Assembly: GCA_033032865.1 (NCBI GenBank)
Contig: JAWHQI010000202.1
Coordinates: 806,001 to 870,000, forward strand
DNA length: 64,000 nt
Reading direction: 5' to 3'
Source of the DNA: Dactylorhiza incarnata
Taxonomy: Eukaryota > Streptophyta > Magnoliopsida > Asparagales > Orchidaceae
The position numbers and the translations under genes are program-made. Positions 42,122 through 54,037 of this stretch are shown here, one piece after another (positions within the stretch are counted from its first letter, which is position 1; each line of letters starts with the position of its first letter). The notes beneath the pieces were generated by a model that was given only the letters and a program-made list of their open reading frames with translations, was not told the DNA's origin and made no database searches.

Positions 42122-42475
42122 AGCTCCAAGAGCTTACAACACAGATACCTCAGGATCTCTCAGGTTTTCCCAACCCTACCTCAGGCACAGCATCCCTACC
42201 TCAGATCAGTCACTGATCCTACAACTCAGACCATAGCAGGTCCTACAATCTCAGGCTAACAAGCCCTACCTCAGAGAAATCTACCTCCTACAACTCAGAC
42301 CACAGCAGGTCCTACCTCAGAGGAATCCTCCTCCTACAGCTCATGCAATAATGCCTTACAACTCAGGCTAAACAGCCCTACCTCAGATCTTCACAGATCC
42401 TACCTCAAGCTGTCCTCACAGCTCTACAACTCAGGCAGTGAAGCCCTACAAACTCAGAACCCAAAGGTTCCTACA
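42122..42475 (-). repeat. Variable-stem hairpin array in element C leader
   Basis: About 15 units of 20-27 bp with linkers CTACCTCA or CTACAACTCA, each holding a different short inverted repeat. Examples: AGCTC-CAA-GAGCT (42122), GATCAGT-C-ACTGATC (42204), GACC-6-GGTC (42229), GGCT-AACA-AGCC (42254), GAGG-AAT-CCTC, AGCTGT-CCTC-ACAGCT (42408) and GAACC-CAAA-GGTTC (42457). The 5' LTR copy is 50367-50715. Confidence 0.85.
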
Positions 42476-42890
42476 ATAAAAGATTTGTTGAAGCTTACTA
42501 CAGCAAACAGCAGAAGAAGTCCCCTGTAGTTCCTGCACACCTGGTGCTTCCTTGTAGCTGGAGATGTTGATGGCAGCTACTAACTGATCTTCCTCTTCAG
42601 ATGAAGGATGGAATATCACCTTGCTCCTGGTAGACGAGCTTTCTTTTTCTCTCTTCTTCTTCTTGCTTGTTCAGTGAGCAGCAGGAGAAAGACGAGAGCT
42701 CTAGCCGTCAATGGAATAGTAATCACTTTTAGCACTCGAGCAGTACTTTTCCAAAGTGCCCTAACTTCTTCTTTTATACATCCCCGACCTTCAACGGCTC
42801 CCAACCGTCTTTCTGAGTAGTATGGGAGAGACTGGTGGACCCCATCCTGACTTTCTGCAGCTTGCGCCACAGGCAGAACTCGCACTCTAT

Positions 42891-43341
42891 GTTCGACGAA
42901 CACTCCAAGCTCTGTGTTTGATGAACTCACCGTACTCTGCGCTCGACGAACTCGTCATGCTCTGCGTTCGACGAACTCGTCATGCTCTGCGTTCGACGAA
43001 CTCGATTCTCCGTTCGACGAACACGCCAAGTCTCAGCGCTTGCTTCTGTTCTGTCTCTGTGTTCGACGAACTGTGTTCTGCGTTCGACGAACATGCCAAA
43101 TCTCAGTTGTTTGCTTATGTTGTCTCTGTGTTCGATGAACTGTGTTCTGCGTTCGACGAACACGCCAAATTTCTTCTATCTGCAAGCTGCTTCTTTCCCG
43201 TCTCAGCGGATCCGCTGAGACAGTGAGCTCGTCTCAGCGGATTCTTCTATCTTCAGCTCCTTCCCCGTCTCAGCGGATCCGCTGAGACAGTGAGCTCGTC
43301 TCAGCGGATTTGATCCTTCGTCTCAGCGGTTCTGCTGAGAC
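42891..43341. promoter_or_regulatory. GTTCGACGAAC and GTCTCAGCGG palindrome clusters in U3
   Basis: Ten GTTCGACGAAC-type 11-mers (seven exact) lie between 42891 and 43161, partly as a 25-bp tandem. Then two perfect 22-bp palindromes (GTCTCAGCGGA plus its complement) occur at 43200-43221 and 43267-43288. An imperfect one is at 43320-43341 and single half-sites are at 43231 and 43298. Confidence 0.8.
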
Positions 43342-43522
43342 AATTCTTCATCTCTCAGGAGTTGATTTCTCCTGAACTAAGGGCATGATTGGCCCTTTCT
43401 CTTGAGTTACCTAAGCATGTATATCTTACACAAATATGGCTTTATCAAATACAACTTTGTACTTAGCATTGTGAGTGATGCCTCTTCAAATCAAAGAAAT
43501 ATTGAGGGCAATATTCCCAACA

Positions 43523-43534
43523 ATTTCCCCCTAT
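43523..43534 (-). promoter_or_regulatory. Polypurine tract of element C
   Basis: Minus strand ATAGGGGGAAAT directly before TGTTGGG. Confidence 0.9.
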
Positions 43535-44355
43535 TTGAAGAAGGCAGAATATTCTCAATGCTAAGGTACATACTCAAGTAAAAACATATCATGAAAATGA
43601 TCTATGTAGCATTCATGATAACATTGCTTAAGATAACATTGTTTACGCCTGCTTTGATACCTCATGACAGATTTTGTTAAGCTTTGACTAGCTCATAGGT
43701 TATCTCCCCTTATCTAACTCAGATTATGTGGCATATTCATAATAACTAACTCTGATAAATTTTATCAGAGGGCTAACTCTGATTTGGTCATAGCATTGGC
43801 CATCTCCGCCTTTCTGATTTCTTCAACTATTTTCCTTTTAGGAATTGGGAGGCAGCATTTACCAACTCCCCCTCAACCTGAGCAGGGACTTGCTCCCCCT
43901 CAATGTAAGTATTATTAGCTATATTAGCTGTTCTTGTTCATTTTGAACAACCCTTGCTAGCTCCCCCTCACTTGGAGCATTAGTATTGACCTTTTGATTG
44001 TAAGTGTAAATGAAATTAAATCCAATGCCTGAGTTCGTCGAACTCAGAGTTGAGTCCGTCGAACACAAGCTCGACGTTCGTCGAACCCAGGTAAGAGTTC
44101 GTCGAACCCAGAATTTTCCCAGCTGTTTGAGCATGAAGCTCAGCTGATCCAGATTTTTCTGATCCAGCTGATCATACTACATTATGCTGTTCTAAATTTA
44201 ACATTTTAGGGAGATTATCTACCCTATCATGTGGACTATGCCTACTGTAAAGTTGATCAATTCAGATTTCAGTTTATCATAACAGTACATATTGTAAGAA
44301 TTGTACAAATGAGAACATAAGCATTTTAATAGTGGATATTGATTCATAAATGAAC
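43535..44355. other. Non-coding interval between pol and 3' LTR of C
   Basis: No env-like ORF remains. Four GTTCGTCGAAC-type sites (the same 11-mer on the other strand) cluster at 44034-44112, repeating the U3 motif. Confidence 0.65.
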
Positions 44356-47300
44356 TCATTCTAAATTCAACATACCTAATTCAATTTTGAAAGAATTGAA
44401 CTTGGCCTCATCCAGTGGCTTGGTGAAGATATCAGCTACTTGATTATCAGTGGGGACATATTCAAGTTTGATATCTTCACACTCTACATGCTCTCTAATA
44501 AAATGGTACCTTATTCTATGTGATTGGTCCTGCTATGGGAGACAGGATTTTTGGCAATAGAAATACCATTGGATGAGTCACACAGCATGGGAGATTGTAT
44601 AATAATCCTCCAATTGATGTTGGATCCACAGAAGTTGAACACAACAACTACCTGCAGCAATGTACTCTGACTCAGCTGTGGATATGACCACGCTGGATTG
44701 CTTTTTGCTGCTCTAAGAGATCAGCCTTCTCCCTAGGAATTGACAAGTGCCACTTGTGCTTTTCCTGTCTTCTTTGCATCCTGCAAAATCTGCATCTGAA
44801 TAGCCTATTAGTTCAAAGTCATTGTTCCTAGGGTACCAAAGGCCAAGATTTAGGCTGCTCTTGAGGTATCTCAAAATCCTCTTGACAGAGGTGTAGTGAG
44901 ATTTCTTAGGACAAGCCTGATACCTAGCACAAACACATGTAGAATACATAATGTCTGGTCTACTAGCAGTCAAGTACAACAGGGATCCAATGATACACAT
45001 GTACATGGATTCATCAAAGGCCTTCTCCTTTTCATCATTGTCTAATGATACATTAGATCCCATGGGTGTTCTCATGGTGGAGGCTAATTCCATCCCAAAT
45101 TTCTTGATGAGCTCCTTGGTGTACCTAGTTTGGGAAATGAAAATTCCCTCATCAGACTGTTTCACTTGGAGCCCAAGGAAATATTTAAGTTCACTCATAC
45201 TGCTCATCTCAAACTCCCCCTGCATTAGATTGGCAAATCTCTTGCAGAGGTTGTCATCAGTAGACCCAAATATTATGTCATCAACATAGATTTGGACTAA
45301 GAGACACTTGCCCCTTGTTCCCTAAGAAACAATGTGTTATCTATCTTTCCCCTCAAGAACTTGTTCTTGATAAGAAAGCTAGTCAATGTCTCATACCAAG
45401 CCTTGGGGGTTTGCTTAAGACCATACAAAGATTTCCTAAGTAGATAAACATGAGATGAGAGAGTGGGATGGACAAAACCTGATGGTTGCTCTACATAAAC
45501 TTCCTCTTTCAGATTCCCATTCAGGAATGCTGATTTGACATCCATCTGGTATACCTTGAAGCCTTTGTGGGTTGCATATGCAAGTAATAGCCTTATGGCC
45601 TCCAACCTTGCAACTGGGGCAAAGGTTTGGTCAAAGTCTATTCCTTCCTCTTGCCTATACCCCTTTGCAACCAACCTTGCCTTGTTCTTGATGATTGTCC
45701 CATTCTCATCCATCTTGTTTCTGAAGATCCATTTGGTGCCAATTATGTTGTGTCCATGTGGTCTTGGCACCAACTTCCATACTTTGCATCTCTTAAATTG
45801 CAACAGTTCTTCCTGCATAGCCTGAATCCAGAATGGATCCAAGTTGACCTCTTCAAATTTATTAGGCTCTACCTGTGACAGGAAACTGAGGAATAAGGCC
45901 TCATTGTGAGCCCTGCTCCTAGTTGTCACACCTTGCTGAACATTCCCAATAATCTGCTCCATGGGATGATCTCTTAGATGAATTGTAGCTGCAGTCAGTC
46001 TATTCTCTGGGTCTGCTTGCTGTGCTGTTTCAGCTGGTTCATCAGTGTCTTCATTAATATTGACTGCTTCCTCTTCAGGGATGGCAGCATCAGAATGAGC
46101 TTTGTTGTTGCTTGGTGTGTCTTATATAGACATCCTTTCCAACTCATGTTCATTTCCTGTCAAGACAGAAGATCTAGACCAGCCATTATATATTAGGCTG
46201 GTTTCATCAAATACTACATGCATAGACTCCTCTACAACATTAGTTTTCTTGTTGTATACTCTATAAGCTCTACTATGAGAGCTATAGCCAACAAGAACAC
46301 ATACATTGCATTTCTCTGCAAACTTTGTTAATTGAGATTTTCCATTGTTCAAAATGTAGCATTTTGAACCAAAGATTCTAAAAATGAAATTGGTGGTTGT
46401 TTGCCTTTCAGAATCTCATAGGGAGTTATTCCATGAACCTTATTGATGGAAGCTCTATTGAGAACATGACAAGCAGTATTGACTGCCTCAGCCCAGAAGT
46501 ATTCTGGGAGTGAGGAGTCACTAAGCAGTGTTCTCCCAGCTTCTATCAAGGTCCTATTCCTCCTCTCAGCCAGACCATTTTGTTGTGGAGTCCTTGGGGA
46601 GGAGAACTCTTGGGTAATACCATATTCTTGGCAAAACCTTGTCATAACATCAGATTGAAATTATGTGTCATGGTCAGTTCTAGTTCTGACCACATCACAT
46701 TGCAAGTCATTCTGAATTGCTTTGACAAGAGTTATAAAAATATTTAGAGTATCAGACTTCTTCTTTAGGAAGAAAACCCATGTATATTTTGAGTGATCAT
46801 CAACAACCACCAAAGTATACAACTTCCCACCTAAGCTGAATTGGCAAGGGACCAAACAAGTCCATATGCAAGAGATAGAGACATCTTTTAGTGTCTTTGG
46901 TGCCAATACTTTTAAAGGTGGTCATTGTTTGCTTACCCATTTGGCAAGCATGATAGGGACCATCTTTAATACATTTTAAATTAGGACTATTCCTGACAAG
47001 CTTTTTAGAGAAAAGTCTATACATTATCTTGTAGTTAATATGAGCAAGTCTCTTGTGCCATTGTACACAGAGAGACTCATTCTCATTAGCTACAAGACAA
47101 ACAGATGTAAGAGAATTACTGCAAATAAAATCTAAGCAATAAACATTCCCACTCCTAGTGCCTGAGAGAATAGTCTCTAAGTCCTTAGACTTTTTAATCA
47201 AGCACTTGTCATTGTGGAATTCAATGACATAGCCTAGGTCACACAGTTGACTTATGCTCACAAGGTTGTGTTGCAACCCTTCAACATAAGCTACCCTTGT

Positions 47301-47495
47301 GATGGAAACTATGCCATTGGATATCATACCATATCCCTTGGTGATTCCTTTTTCAGATCCCCCAAATATAACTTTGGGTCCATTCTTCACATGCTTGTAG
47401 TCCTGTAGAAGACTCCTTGTTCCTGTCATGTGCCTTGAGCACCCACTTTCCAAGTACCAAATTTGTTTTAGGTTGGTACTTGAACTAACCTGCAA
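44356..47495 (-). pseudogene. Copia pol of element C, frameshifted
   Basis: Protease WYLESGCSRHMTG (Glu in place of the catalytic Asp), zinc motif WHKRLAHINY...HACQMGKQ, integrase pieces HMDLFGP, RTDHDT and PQQNGLAERRNRTLIE. RT shows [20 protein letters not shown], with YVDDIIFGST present only in another frame. RNase H shows [20 protein letters not shown] and [11 protein letters not shown], ending LGMLNLE at 44356. At least six shifts or stops (near 46810, 46660, 46350, 46125, 45297, 44715) break it. It is clearly related to element B pol. Confidence 0.93.
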
Positions 47496-47513
47496 GAAGA
47501 AGTTTAGTTATCC

Positions 47514-50071
47514 TTAGGAGCCCAAAAAACCTTTGGGTCCTAGGTGCATGTTAGTCTGATGAGAGAATCTCACCCTAACTACACTCCTAGCAGGAAGGCT
47601 CTTCTTTGCATTAGGTACATTGGGATTGTACCAACAATCTATGGCAAAGTGTCCCACTTTACCACAACACCAACATTCATGAATATTGTATCTCCTTTTT
47701 TGAACATTTCTTGAGGGGAGTGCAGCACTGTGCACATGTTCAGGTGGAGAGACAGCTGCATTCTTCCTGTTTCTCTCAGCAATGATTTGATTGAAAGTCA
47801 ATCTAAGTGCTGTCTTGATGCTCTTTGTCCTGATGTCATCAACCTGCTTTGGCTTGGCAGCCATACAAGATCTGATGGCATCTGTCACTGAGCAACAAGC
47901 CATGTCAACAGATTTGACATCAGTTATTTTCTTTGCTGAACTAGATTTAGAAGTGCTTGCACCCTGATTCTTGAATGAGGGGGCTGATGTACCAAATACA
48001 AAAGGTCCAGGTTGGACCATTTGAATTTCCTCATGGGAAGCCTTCATGGCACTCAATCCCATCTCCTTTCTTCCACTATGGGAAGGAGTATTTTCCTTCC
48101 TATAGAAACTCTCATTCTTCCAGTGACCATAAATGCTTTCATGGTCATACCTGTTGGAAGGAAGTAACACCTTTTGAAAGGTGGGTTGAGGCTTAGCCTT
48201 CCCCTTTCTCTTCTCTCCACTCCCTTCTCCTACTTCCATTTTATTGAATCCTAGTCCTCTCCTTTTGGTTTGAGAGGAGAAGGTGTCAATAATAGGGAGA
48301 ACGGATTTGGGCTTGGAGAATTGAGCCACCAGGTTCTTCTCTTTCACATGCTTCCCCTCAAGGTCCTTGATGACCTTGTTCTTCAGGGAAATAATGCTTA
48401 ATTGCATAAATATTAACCCCTTTAAGTGGCTTATCTGTCTACTCATCTGAGCCACCAGGGTGGTAGGTTCAGTGTAGTCAGTTTTAGTCACTTTAAGGGA
48501 GGCAATTTCCTGGGCTTGCCTCTTGGCAAGCTTCTTGCTCTTCTTCAGAGCTTCCAAAAGAACACCATACTTGTCAATCAATTGATTGACATCTTCCTCA
48601 GCTTCTGAACCACTTCCACCAATTGATGAAGGTGCTTCAGATTCTGGACCAGTCTCATAATCAGAAGAGGATATGGAATGAATTAATACCTGCTCATGTT
48701 CAGAATTGTTGTGGCTGTCCTCATCTTCAGTTAGAGCCATTAGCCCATGGTCATCTTGAATGACTTCATCCTCCTCTACATCACTGTCTGAATGTGATAG
48801 AGGGGCCCTGATTCCTGTCCTGATAACTGGATAGCCCTCTCCCTCCTGAGCAGCAACTAACCCTATGTAGGCTTCCTCTTCTTCATCTGAATCTGAAGAT
48901 GAAGATGAAGATTCACTCTAGCTCTTTCCTTTTTGGCTAGAAAGGATTTTTCTTCCTTCCTCTCCTTCTGGTGATGGGTCTTCTTGTCATCTCTTTCTTT
49001 TCTCTTGACTGGACAGTCCGCAATGACATGTCCAGGCTTACTGCAGCAATATCAAGTGATGTTATTTGAAACATGTTTACTAGATTTAGAATCGTACCTG
49101 TCCCCTTTGGGGTGCTGCCTTTCAGATCTATGGTGATCCTTCCTGGGATGAGAGGAGGAGGAAGGTTTGTTCTTCCAATGTTTCCTCCTTATCATCTTCT
49201 TGAATTGCCTAGTGAAGGCAGCAAACTCCTCATCAGAAGAGGAGCAGTCTGAAGTGCAGCTCTCAGACTTCTCAGATTCAGCTGTCCTTCTTGGAGGTGA
49301 CTGTAATCTGCCCTTTCTCTTCTTTGAGCTATCAGCTTTGAGAGCTACAGTTCTCTCCTTTGTGTGAGCCCTGGAAGAAGTATCCTCCTCCTTTCTTGCA
49401 GTCAGCTGCATCTCATATGAGAGCAGTTTCCCAAATAGTGTGTGGGTAGGGGTTTCTCCCAGCTTTGCCACCTCCCTGATGACACAAATTTTTGTGTCCC
49501 AATCCCTAGTTAGAGATCTAAGGAACTTATCATTCATCTCATAGTTGGTGAACACTCTCTCATAGGTTCTTAGTTCATTCACTATCCTAAAGAACCTCTC
49601 ATAGCACATGAAAATGCTCTCTTGGCTCATCTGCCTAAAGGCTTCATACTCTTGGTTTAAGAGTGACTTTCTATCATCTCTCACTTATGCAGTCCCTTCC
49701 ATATAAACTACTAATGTGTCCCACATTTCCTTGGCAGTAATGCAGTGTACTAAGTTTTGAAATGTGGAGTCATCAATAGCATTTACTATGATGTTCTGGG
49801 CTCTCTTGTCCATAGTGAACAGAGTGAGTTCATTTGTGGTTAAGTCATTAAATGCCTTTTCCACCCTTCTGGTTGGATCTATTATGGAGGCAGTTTTGAA
49901 AGTGAAGGGACCTTCCTTGACAGTAACATAGATCCTAGGGTCAGATGCTTCCATGAACAATCTAACCCTCTGCTTCCATATGCCAAAGTTGTCTTTGTTG
50001 CATATGGGCAGTTTCATGGAGCCCATCTCCTTCTTCATTCCACTAGAGACCATCTGATACAGAATATTCAA
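47514..50071 (-). pseudogene. Unusually long copia gag of element C
   Basis: Starts at about MGSMKLPICNKDNFGIWKQR (within 50071-49685), continues after a stop as LLNQEYEAFRQMSQESIFMC and IVNELRTYERV, then the first knuckle YCCSKPGHVIADC (after an in-frame TGA near 49055). An acidic serine-rich stretch leads to the 408-codon frame 48740-47514 (coiled-coil-like, VLLEALKKSKKLAKRQAQEI). That frame ends with a second knuckle CWCCGKVGHFAIDC. In total it spans about 850 codons with three or more lesions. Confidence 0.85.
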
Positions 50072-50123
50072 TACCTATTTAGGATCTGGTCAGACTGTTA
50101 AGTCTTTCTTGACCAACCTAGCT

Positions 50124-50133
50124 ATGATACCAC
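50124..50133 (-). promoter_or_regulatory. Primer binding site of element C
   Basis: Minus strand TGGTATCATAGC, two bases from the LTR end. Confidence 0.85.
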
Positions 50134-50135
50134 TT

Positions 50136-51061
50136 GAAAGATTATATAGGTATATGATCTAATTCACTTAGAGGGGGGTGAATATGTCTTTTGATTTTTA
50201 CTTATTTTATTTAGATAGTTAAAACTATTCTATGCAAGAAATCAAGCACACCAGAAAACACACGTGTTTATAGTGGTTCCCCAAGACAGTGTGTCTATGG
50301 GTAGTCCACTTTCCCCCTTCACCCTTCTAACAGTGTGTTAGACAGGGTCAACTCCTCCAATCTCAGCTCCAAGAGCTTACAACACAGATCCCTCAGGATC
50401 TCTCAGGTTTTCCCAACCCTACCTCAGGCACAGCAGCCCTACCTCAGATCAGTCACTGATCCTACAACTCATACCACAGCAGGTCCTATAATCTCAGGCT
50501 AACAATCCCTACCTCAGAGAAATCCACCTCCTACAACTCAGACCACAGCAGGTCCTACCTCAGAGGAATCCTCCTCCTACAGCTCAGGCAATAATGCCTT
50601 ACAACTCAGGCTAAACAGCCCTACCTCAGTTCTTCACAGATCCTACCTCAAGTTGTCCTCACAGTTCTACAAACTCAGGCAGTGAAGCCCTACAAACTCA
50701 AAATCCAAAGGTTCCTACAATAAAAGATTTGTTGAAGCTTACTACATCAGACAGCATAAGAAGTCTCATGTAGTTCTTGCACACCTGGTGCTTCCTTGTA
50801 GCTGGAGATGTTGATGGCAGCTACTAACTGATCTTCCTCTTCAAATGAAGGATGGAAGATCACCTTGATCCTGGTAGAGGAGCTTTCTTTTTCTCTCTTC
50901 TTCTTCTTGCTTGTTCAGTGAGCAGCAGGAGAAAGACGAGAGCTCTAGCCGTCAATGGAATAGTAATCTCTTTTAGCACTCGAGCAGTACTTTTCCAAAG
51001 TGCCCTAACTTCTTCTTTTATACATCCCCGACCTTCAACGGCTCTCAGCCGTTCTTCTGAG
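50136..51061 (-). mobile_element. Element C 5' LTR, truncated part
   Basis: Homologous to 41891-42817, with the leader stem and the hairpin array (50367-50715) and the TATA box at about 51015-51024. U3 is missing because D inserted just upstream of TATA (minus sense). Confidence 0.92.
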
Positions 51062-52322
51062 TGTAAGATCACTCTCCCGCACCTAGAGAGCTTCCGGATC
51101 TTATGCCCAGAACCGCCGCCTTACGGTGACACTAACACCCGAGTTAGCTGCCTCCGCAAGACGCCGATCCTACCCGCAGAACGATCAACAGGCCAACAAG
51201 AGGTAAGAAGGAAAAATAAACAAAACCAAGTCCACAATCACATATTTATACAACAAAATATAAAAAGTCCATCAATGAGTACAACAAGTAAAGGAGAGAA
51301 AGGGCTTAAGCCCGGCACATATCCAAGCAAAGTACAAAAACTCTCTCACTCTACATCTATGCGGAAGCTAAACAAACTCTCAACTCTCGAACACTTGTCT
51401 TGTAGTAGAAGTAATGCGCGACATAAGCTCCTCAGGTCCTGTCTCCTCTTCTATCTGGGGCTCCATCACCTCGGGTACCTACGGTCACAACCGACCATTA
51501 GTCATAAAGACTAAGCTGATTTTGTCCCCGCCTCCCCCCGCGACTCCTAGGCACCGTGCAGGAGGACGAAGCGGAGGAAAAACAAGGGGTAATAGAAACA
51601 AGGCAGGTGACAAATGTCTAGACTAGTAGGGTATATATATACTAAGCAAGAAGAGGTAACAATTCTATACAAACCAGAGTAAGTATGACAGCAAATAGCA
51701 ATAGACAATGCAATATAAAGAAGCAGGTACAAGAAATAAGTGCAGCTACGAAAGTAACCTTAACTTATATGCACACATAAAAGCACATAATTTAAGGGAT
51801 CTGGCAAGAAGTAAACTCATTGTATAAAAGAGCTCATACGGATTTATACAATGAGGTCTCTGTTTGTGCAGGAATGTTATGCTATGATGTGCAATGCAAT
51901 GATGCAATGTTTGTATTATTATTTCATACACATGCAACTCACCCATACGACTCTGTACGTACAGACCTTTAGTTCCCACTTTTCGGAGGTAGCTAACCTC
52001 TCGGGCACCTCCCATCGTGGTCAAACGGTGGCAGAGGAGCGGGCGTCTCCTCACCTAGGTGGGTAAGTCGCACTACCAGACCTAGTCCCTAACGTACGTT
52101 GTGATACCGGTACCCGGTACTCACGAGCTTCGGCGTACTAAACTGAATTGGTCAGGCATGGTTTAGGGAATCCGTCCCGTCGGACGCACAGAAGACAACC
52201 TGGCCCCCATAAAACCACTAGCACTGCCGAGTCAACGAACTGCTGTCGGTGTGACGACTAAGACAGAACCGAAGACCCACCACATCTTATACACAAGCAA
52301 CATGTATTAGCCATTTACTACC

Positions 52323-53001
52323 GAGCCTCCAGCTCGCAATTCTGCATCAACATTTATAAAGTAGAGCCTACCGCTCGCCAGACTATACCGCTCGCCAGAC
52401 TATACCAGTCTTATATTTAAACTACGAGCCTATCGCTCGCTAGACTACACTAGTCTTATATTTAAACTACGAGCCTACCACTCGCTAGACTACACTAGTC
52501 TTATATTTAAACTACGAGCCTACCGCTCGCTAGACTACACTAGTCTTATATTTAAACTACGAGCCTACCGCTCGCTAGACTACACTAGTCTTATATTTAA
52601 ACTACGAGCCTACCGCTCGCAGGACTATCCCAGTCCTACCTTATAACCCGAGCCTATCGCTCGCAGGATTATCCCAGTCCTTCCTCATAACCCGAGCCTA
52701 TCGCTCGCAGGACTATCCCAGTCCTTCCTTATAACCCGAGCCTACCGCTCGCAGGACTATCCCAGTCCTTCCTTATAACCCGAGCCTACCGCTCGCAGGA
52801 CTATCTCAGTCCTTCCTTATAACCCGAGCCTATCGCTCGCAGGACTATCCCAATCCTTCCTTATAACCCGAGCCTACCGCTCGCAGGACTATCCCAGTCC
52901 TTCCTTATAACCCGAGCCTACCGCTCGCAGGACTATCCCAGTCCTTCCTTATAACCCGAGCCTACCGCTCGCAGGACTATCCCAGTCCTTCCTTATAAAA
53001 T
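52323..53001. repeat. 44/45-bp paired-hairpin array (D 3' LTR)
   Basis: Four 45-bp units (52426, 52471, 52516, 52561), then nine 44-bp units (52606 to 53001), after two or three degenerate units. Each unit has CGAGC-CTACC-GCTCG followed by AGACT-ACACT-AGTCT (45-bp type) or GGACT-ATCCC-AGTCC (44-bp type). Confidence 0.95.
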
Positions 53002-54037
53002 GTTCCGGTTTGGGATGGAAGTTAACTTGACATGTTCTCCTACTTAACTAGTCTTGTCTATAATTTAGTTGATCTTAGAAGCTTTAGGGTTAGCCTTGGA
53101 CTTCCGGAGGGTTACCCGGTGAGGGGCTCGCAGCGGTACTGGAAAGTGTGGCGGGTTGACACCCCGAACTTCCTCTTCCTAAGGCACTTAATCTTGTTGG
53201 TATCTACCCCTTTTTACTTGATCTCCATTATCCTCTCCAATTACATTAAATCTATAAGATGAGTTAAACTTGGCTTTTAGGAGTGGGGGAGTTCTTTTGA
53301 ACTCCAACACCACCAATTATGACCGGGTGCTGACTCTCCCGTCGTCACATTCTAAGCTCGAGTTCCCTTCTTCACCGAGGAACTGCACACATTCAATTAG
53401 CATTCTCAACCTTACTTGGACCCACACTCCTATTCTTCGTCATCCTTAATCTAGGGTTTGCCTTAGATATTTCTCGACTTCTCCCTTGAGTATTTACCTT
53501 AAGATGGCTCACCCGGCTAAGGGTAGTTTTACTTCCATATAATCATTTAACACTGATGAGTTGTCTGTGGGGCCCTTGATGAGGTCTAACCTCCTTTTTA
53601 TATCGTTATAAATTCCTGCACTTATAGCTTTGCTAAACGCACCCCAACCCTTATTTCCCATGATGCCCTTAGAGGTGTTCTTCCAAATAATCTGAGCCTT
53701 CATAATAATCAAAGAGTTAATAGTTTTATGTGTGAAGGTCAGTGGTGGTCTAAATCATATAAATCAGTTTTACTATTCGCAGACCAAATGAGATTGAGCT
53801 AGATTTGACTCCTATGGTGCAATCTTGATTATATCATATCCAAATGAGTTCCAATTATTACCATAGGTTCACATTTTGTAACGATCTAACAACCTCAAAG
53901 CCTACACTTCATACTCTTCCAGGGAATTCTTAATCATAGTTTCTATTCAGATAGATGGGATGAAAGTAAAGTTTTACGCAATAAGTATCATCTAAGAATC
54001 TCTATAAATTCTGATGAATTCACACTAGCATAGTATT

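Larger units (their letters stand above)
41891..43522 (-). mobile_element. Element C 3' LTR
   Basis: 1632 bp, minus strand TGTTGGGAATATTG...ATCTTTCA. TATA box (TGTATAAAAG, minus) at 42771-42780 separates U3 (motif cluster 42891-43341) from the leader (hairpin array and stem). Confidence 0.93.
41891..51061 (-). mobile_element. SIRE/Maximus-like copia element C, 5' LTR interrupted by D
   Basis: 3' LTR 41891-43522, pol, long gag, primer site and the first 926 bp of the 5' LTR (50136-51061). Alignment with the 3' LTR stops after CTTCTGAG (42817 versus 51061), where element D starts. The remaining 705 bp should follow D outside the window, then AACAC. Many frame lesions show it is older than B. 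Confidence 0.92.

Noticed and set aside
42122..42475. CRISPR-like reading of the variable-stem array
   Set aside because: The variable parts are only about 12-16 nt and self-complementary, lying inside an LTR; not spacers.
47480..47515. Intron acceptor (polypyrimidine then CAG) just before the protease of C, with a similar CAG in B
   Set aside because: The residues across it (F-L-Q-V / Y-V-Q-M before WYL) look like ordinary polyprotein, and no donor was found; not enough to claim splicing.
50852..51514. 220-codon ORF across the C/D junction
   Set aside because: It spans the insertion boundary between two LTRs, so it cannot be an ancestral gene; the first part recurs in the other C LTR without the rest.
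52323..53001. CRISPR-like regularly spaced palindromic array
   Set aside because: No unique spacers (units are contiguous near-identical copies), no cas genes, and the DNA is plant.
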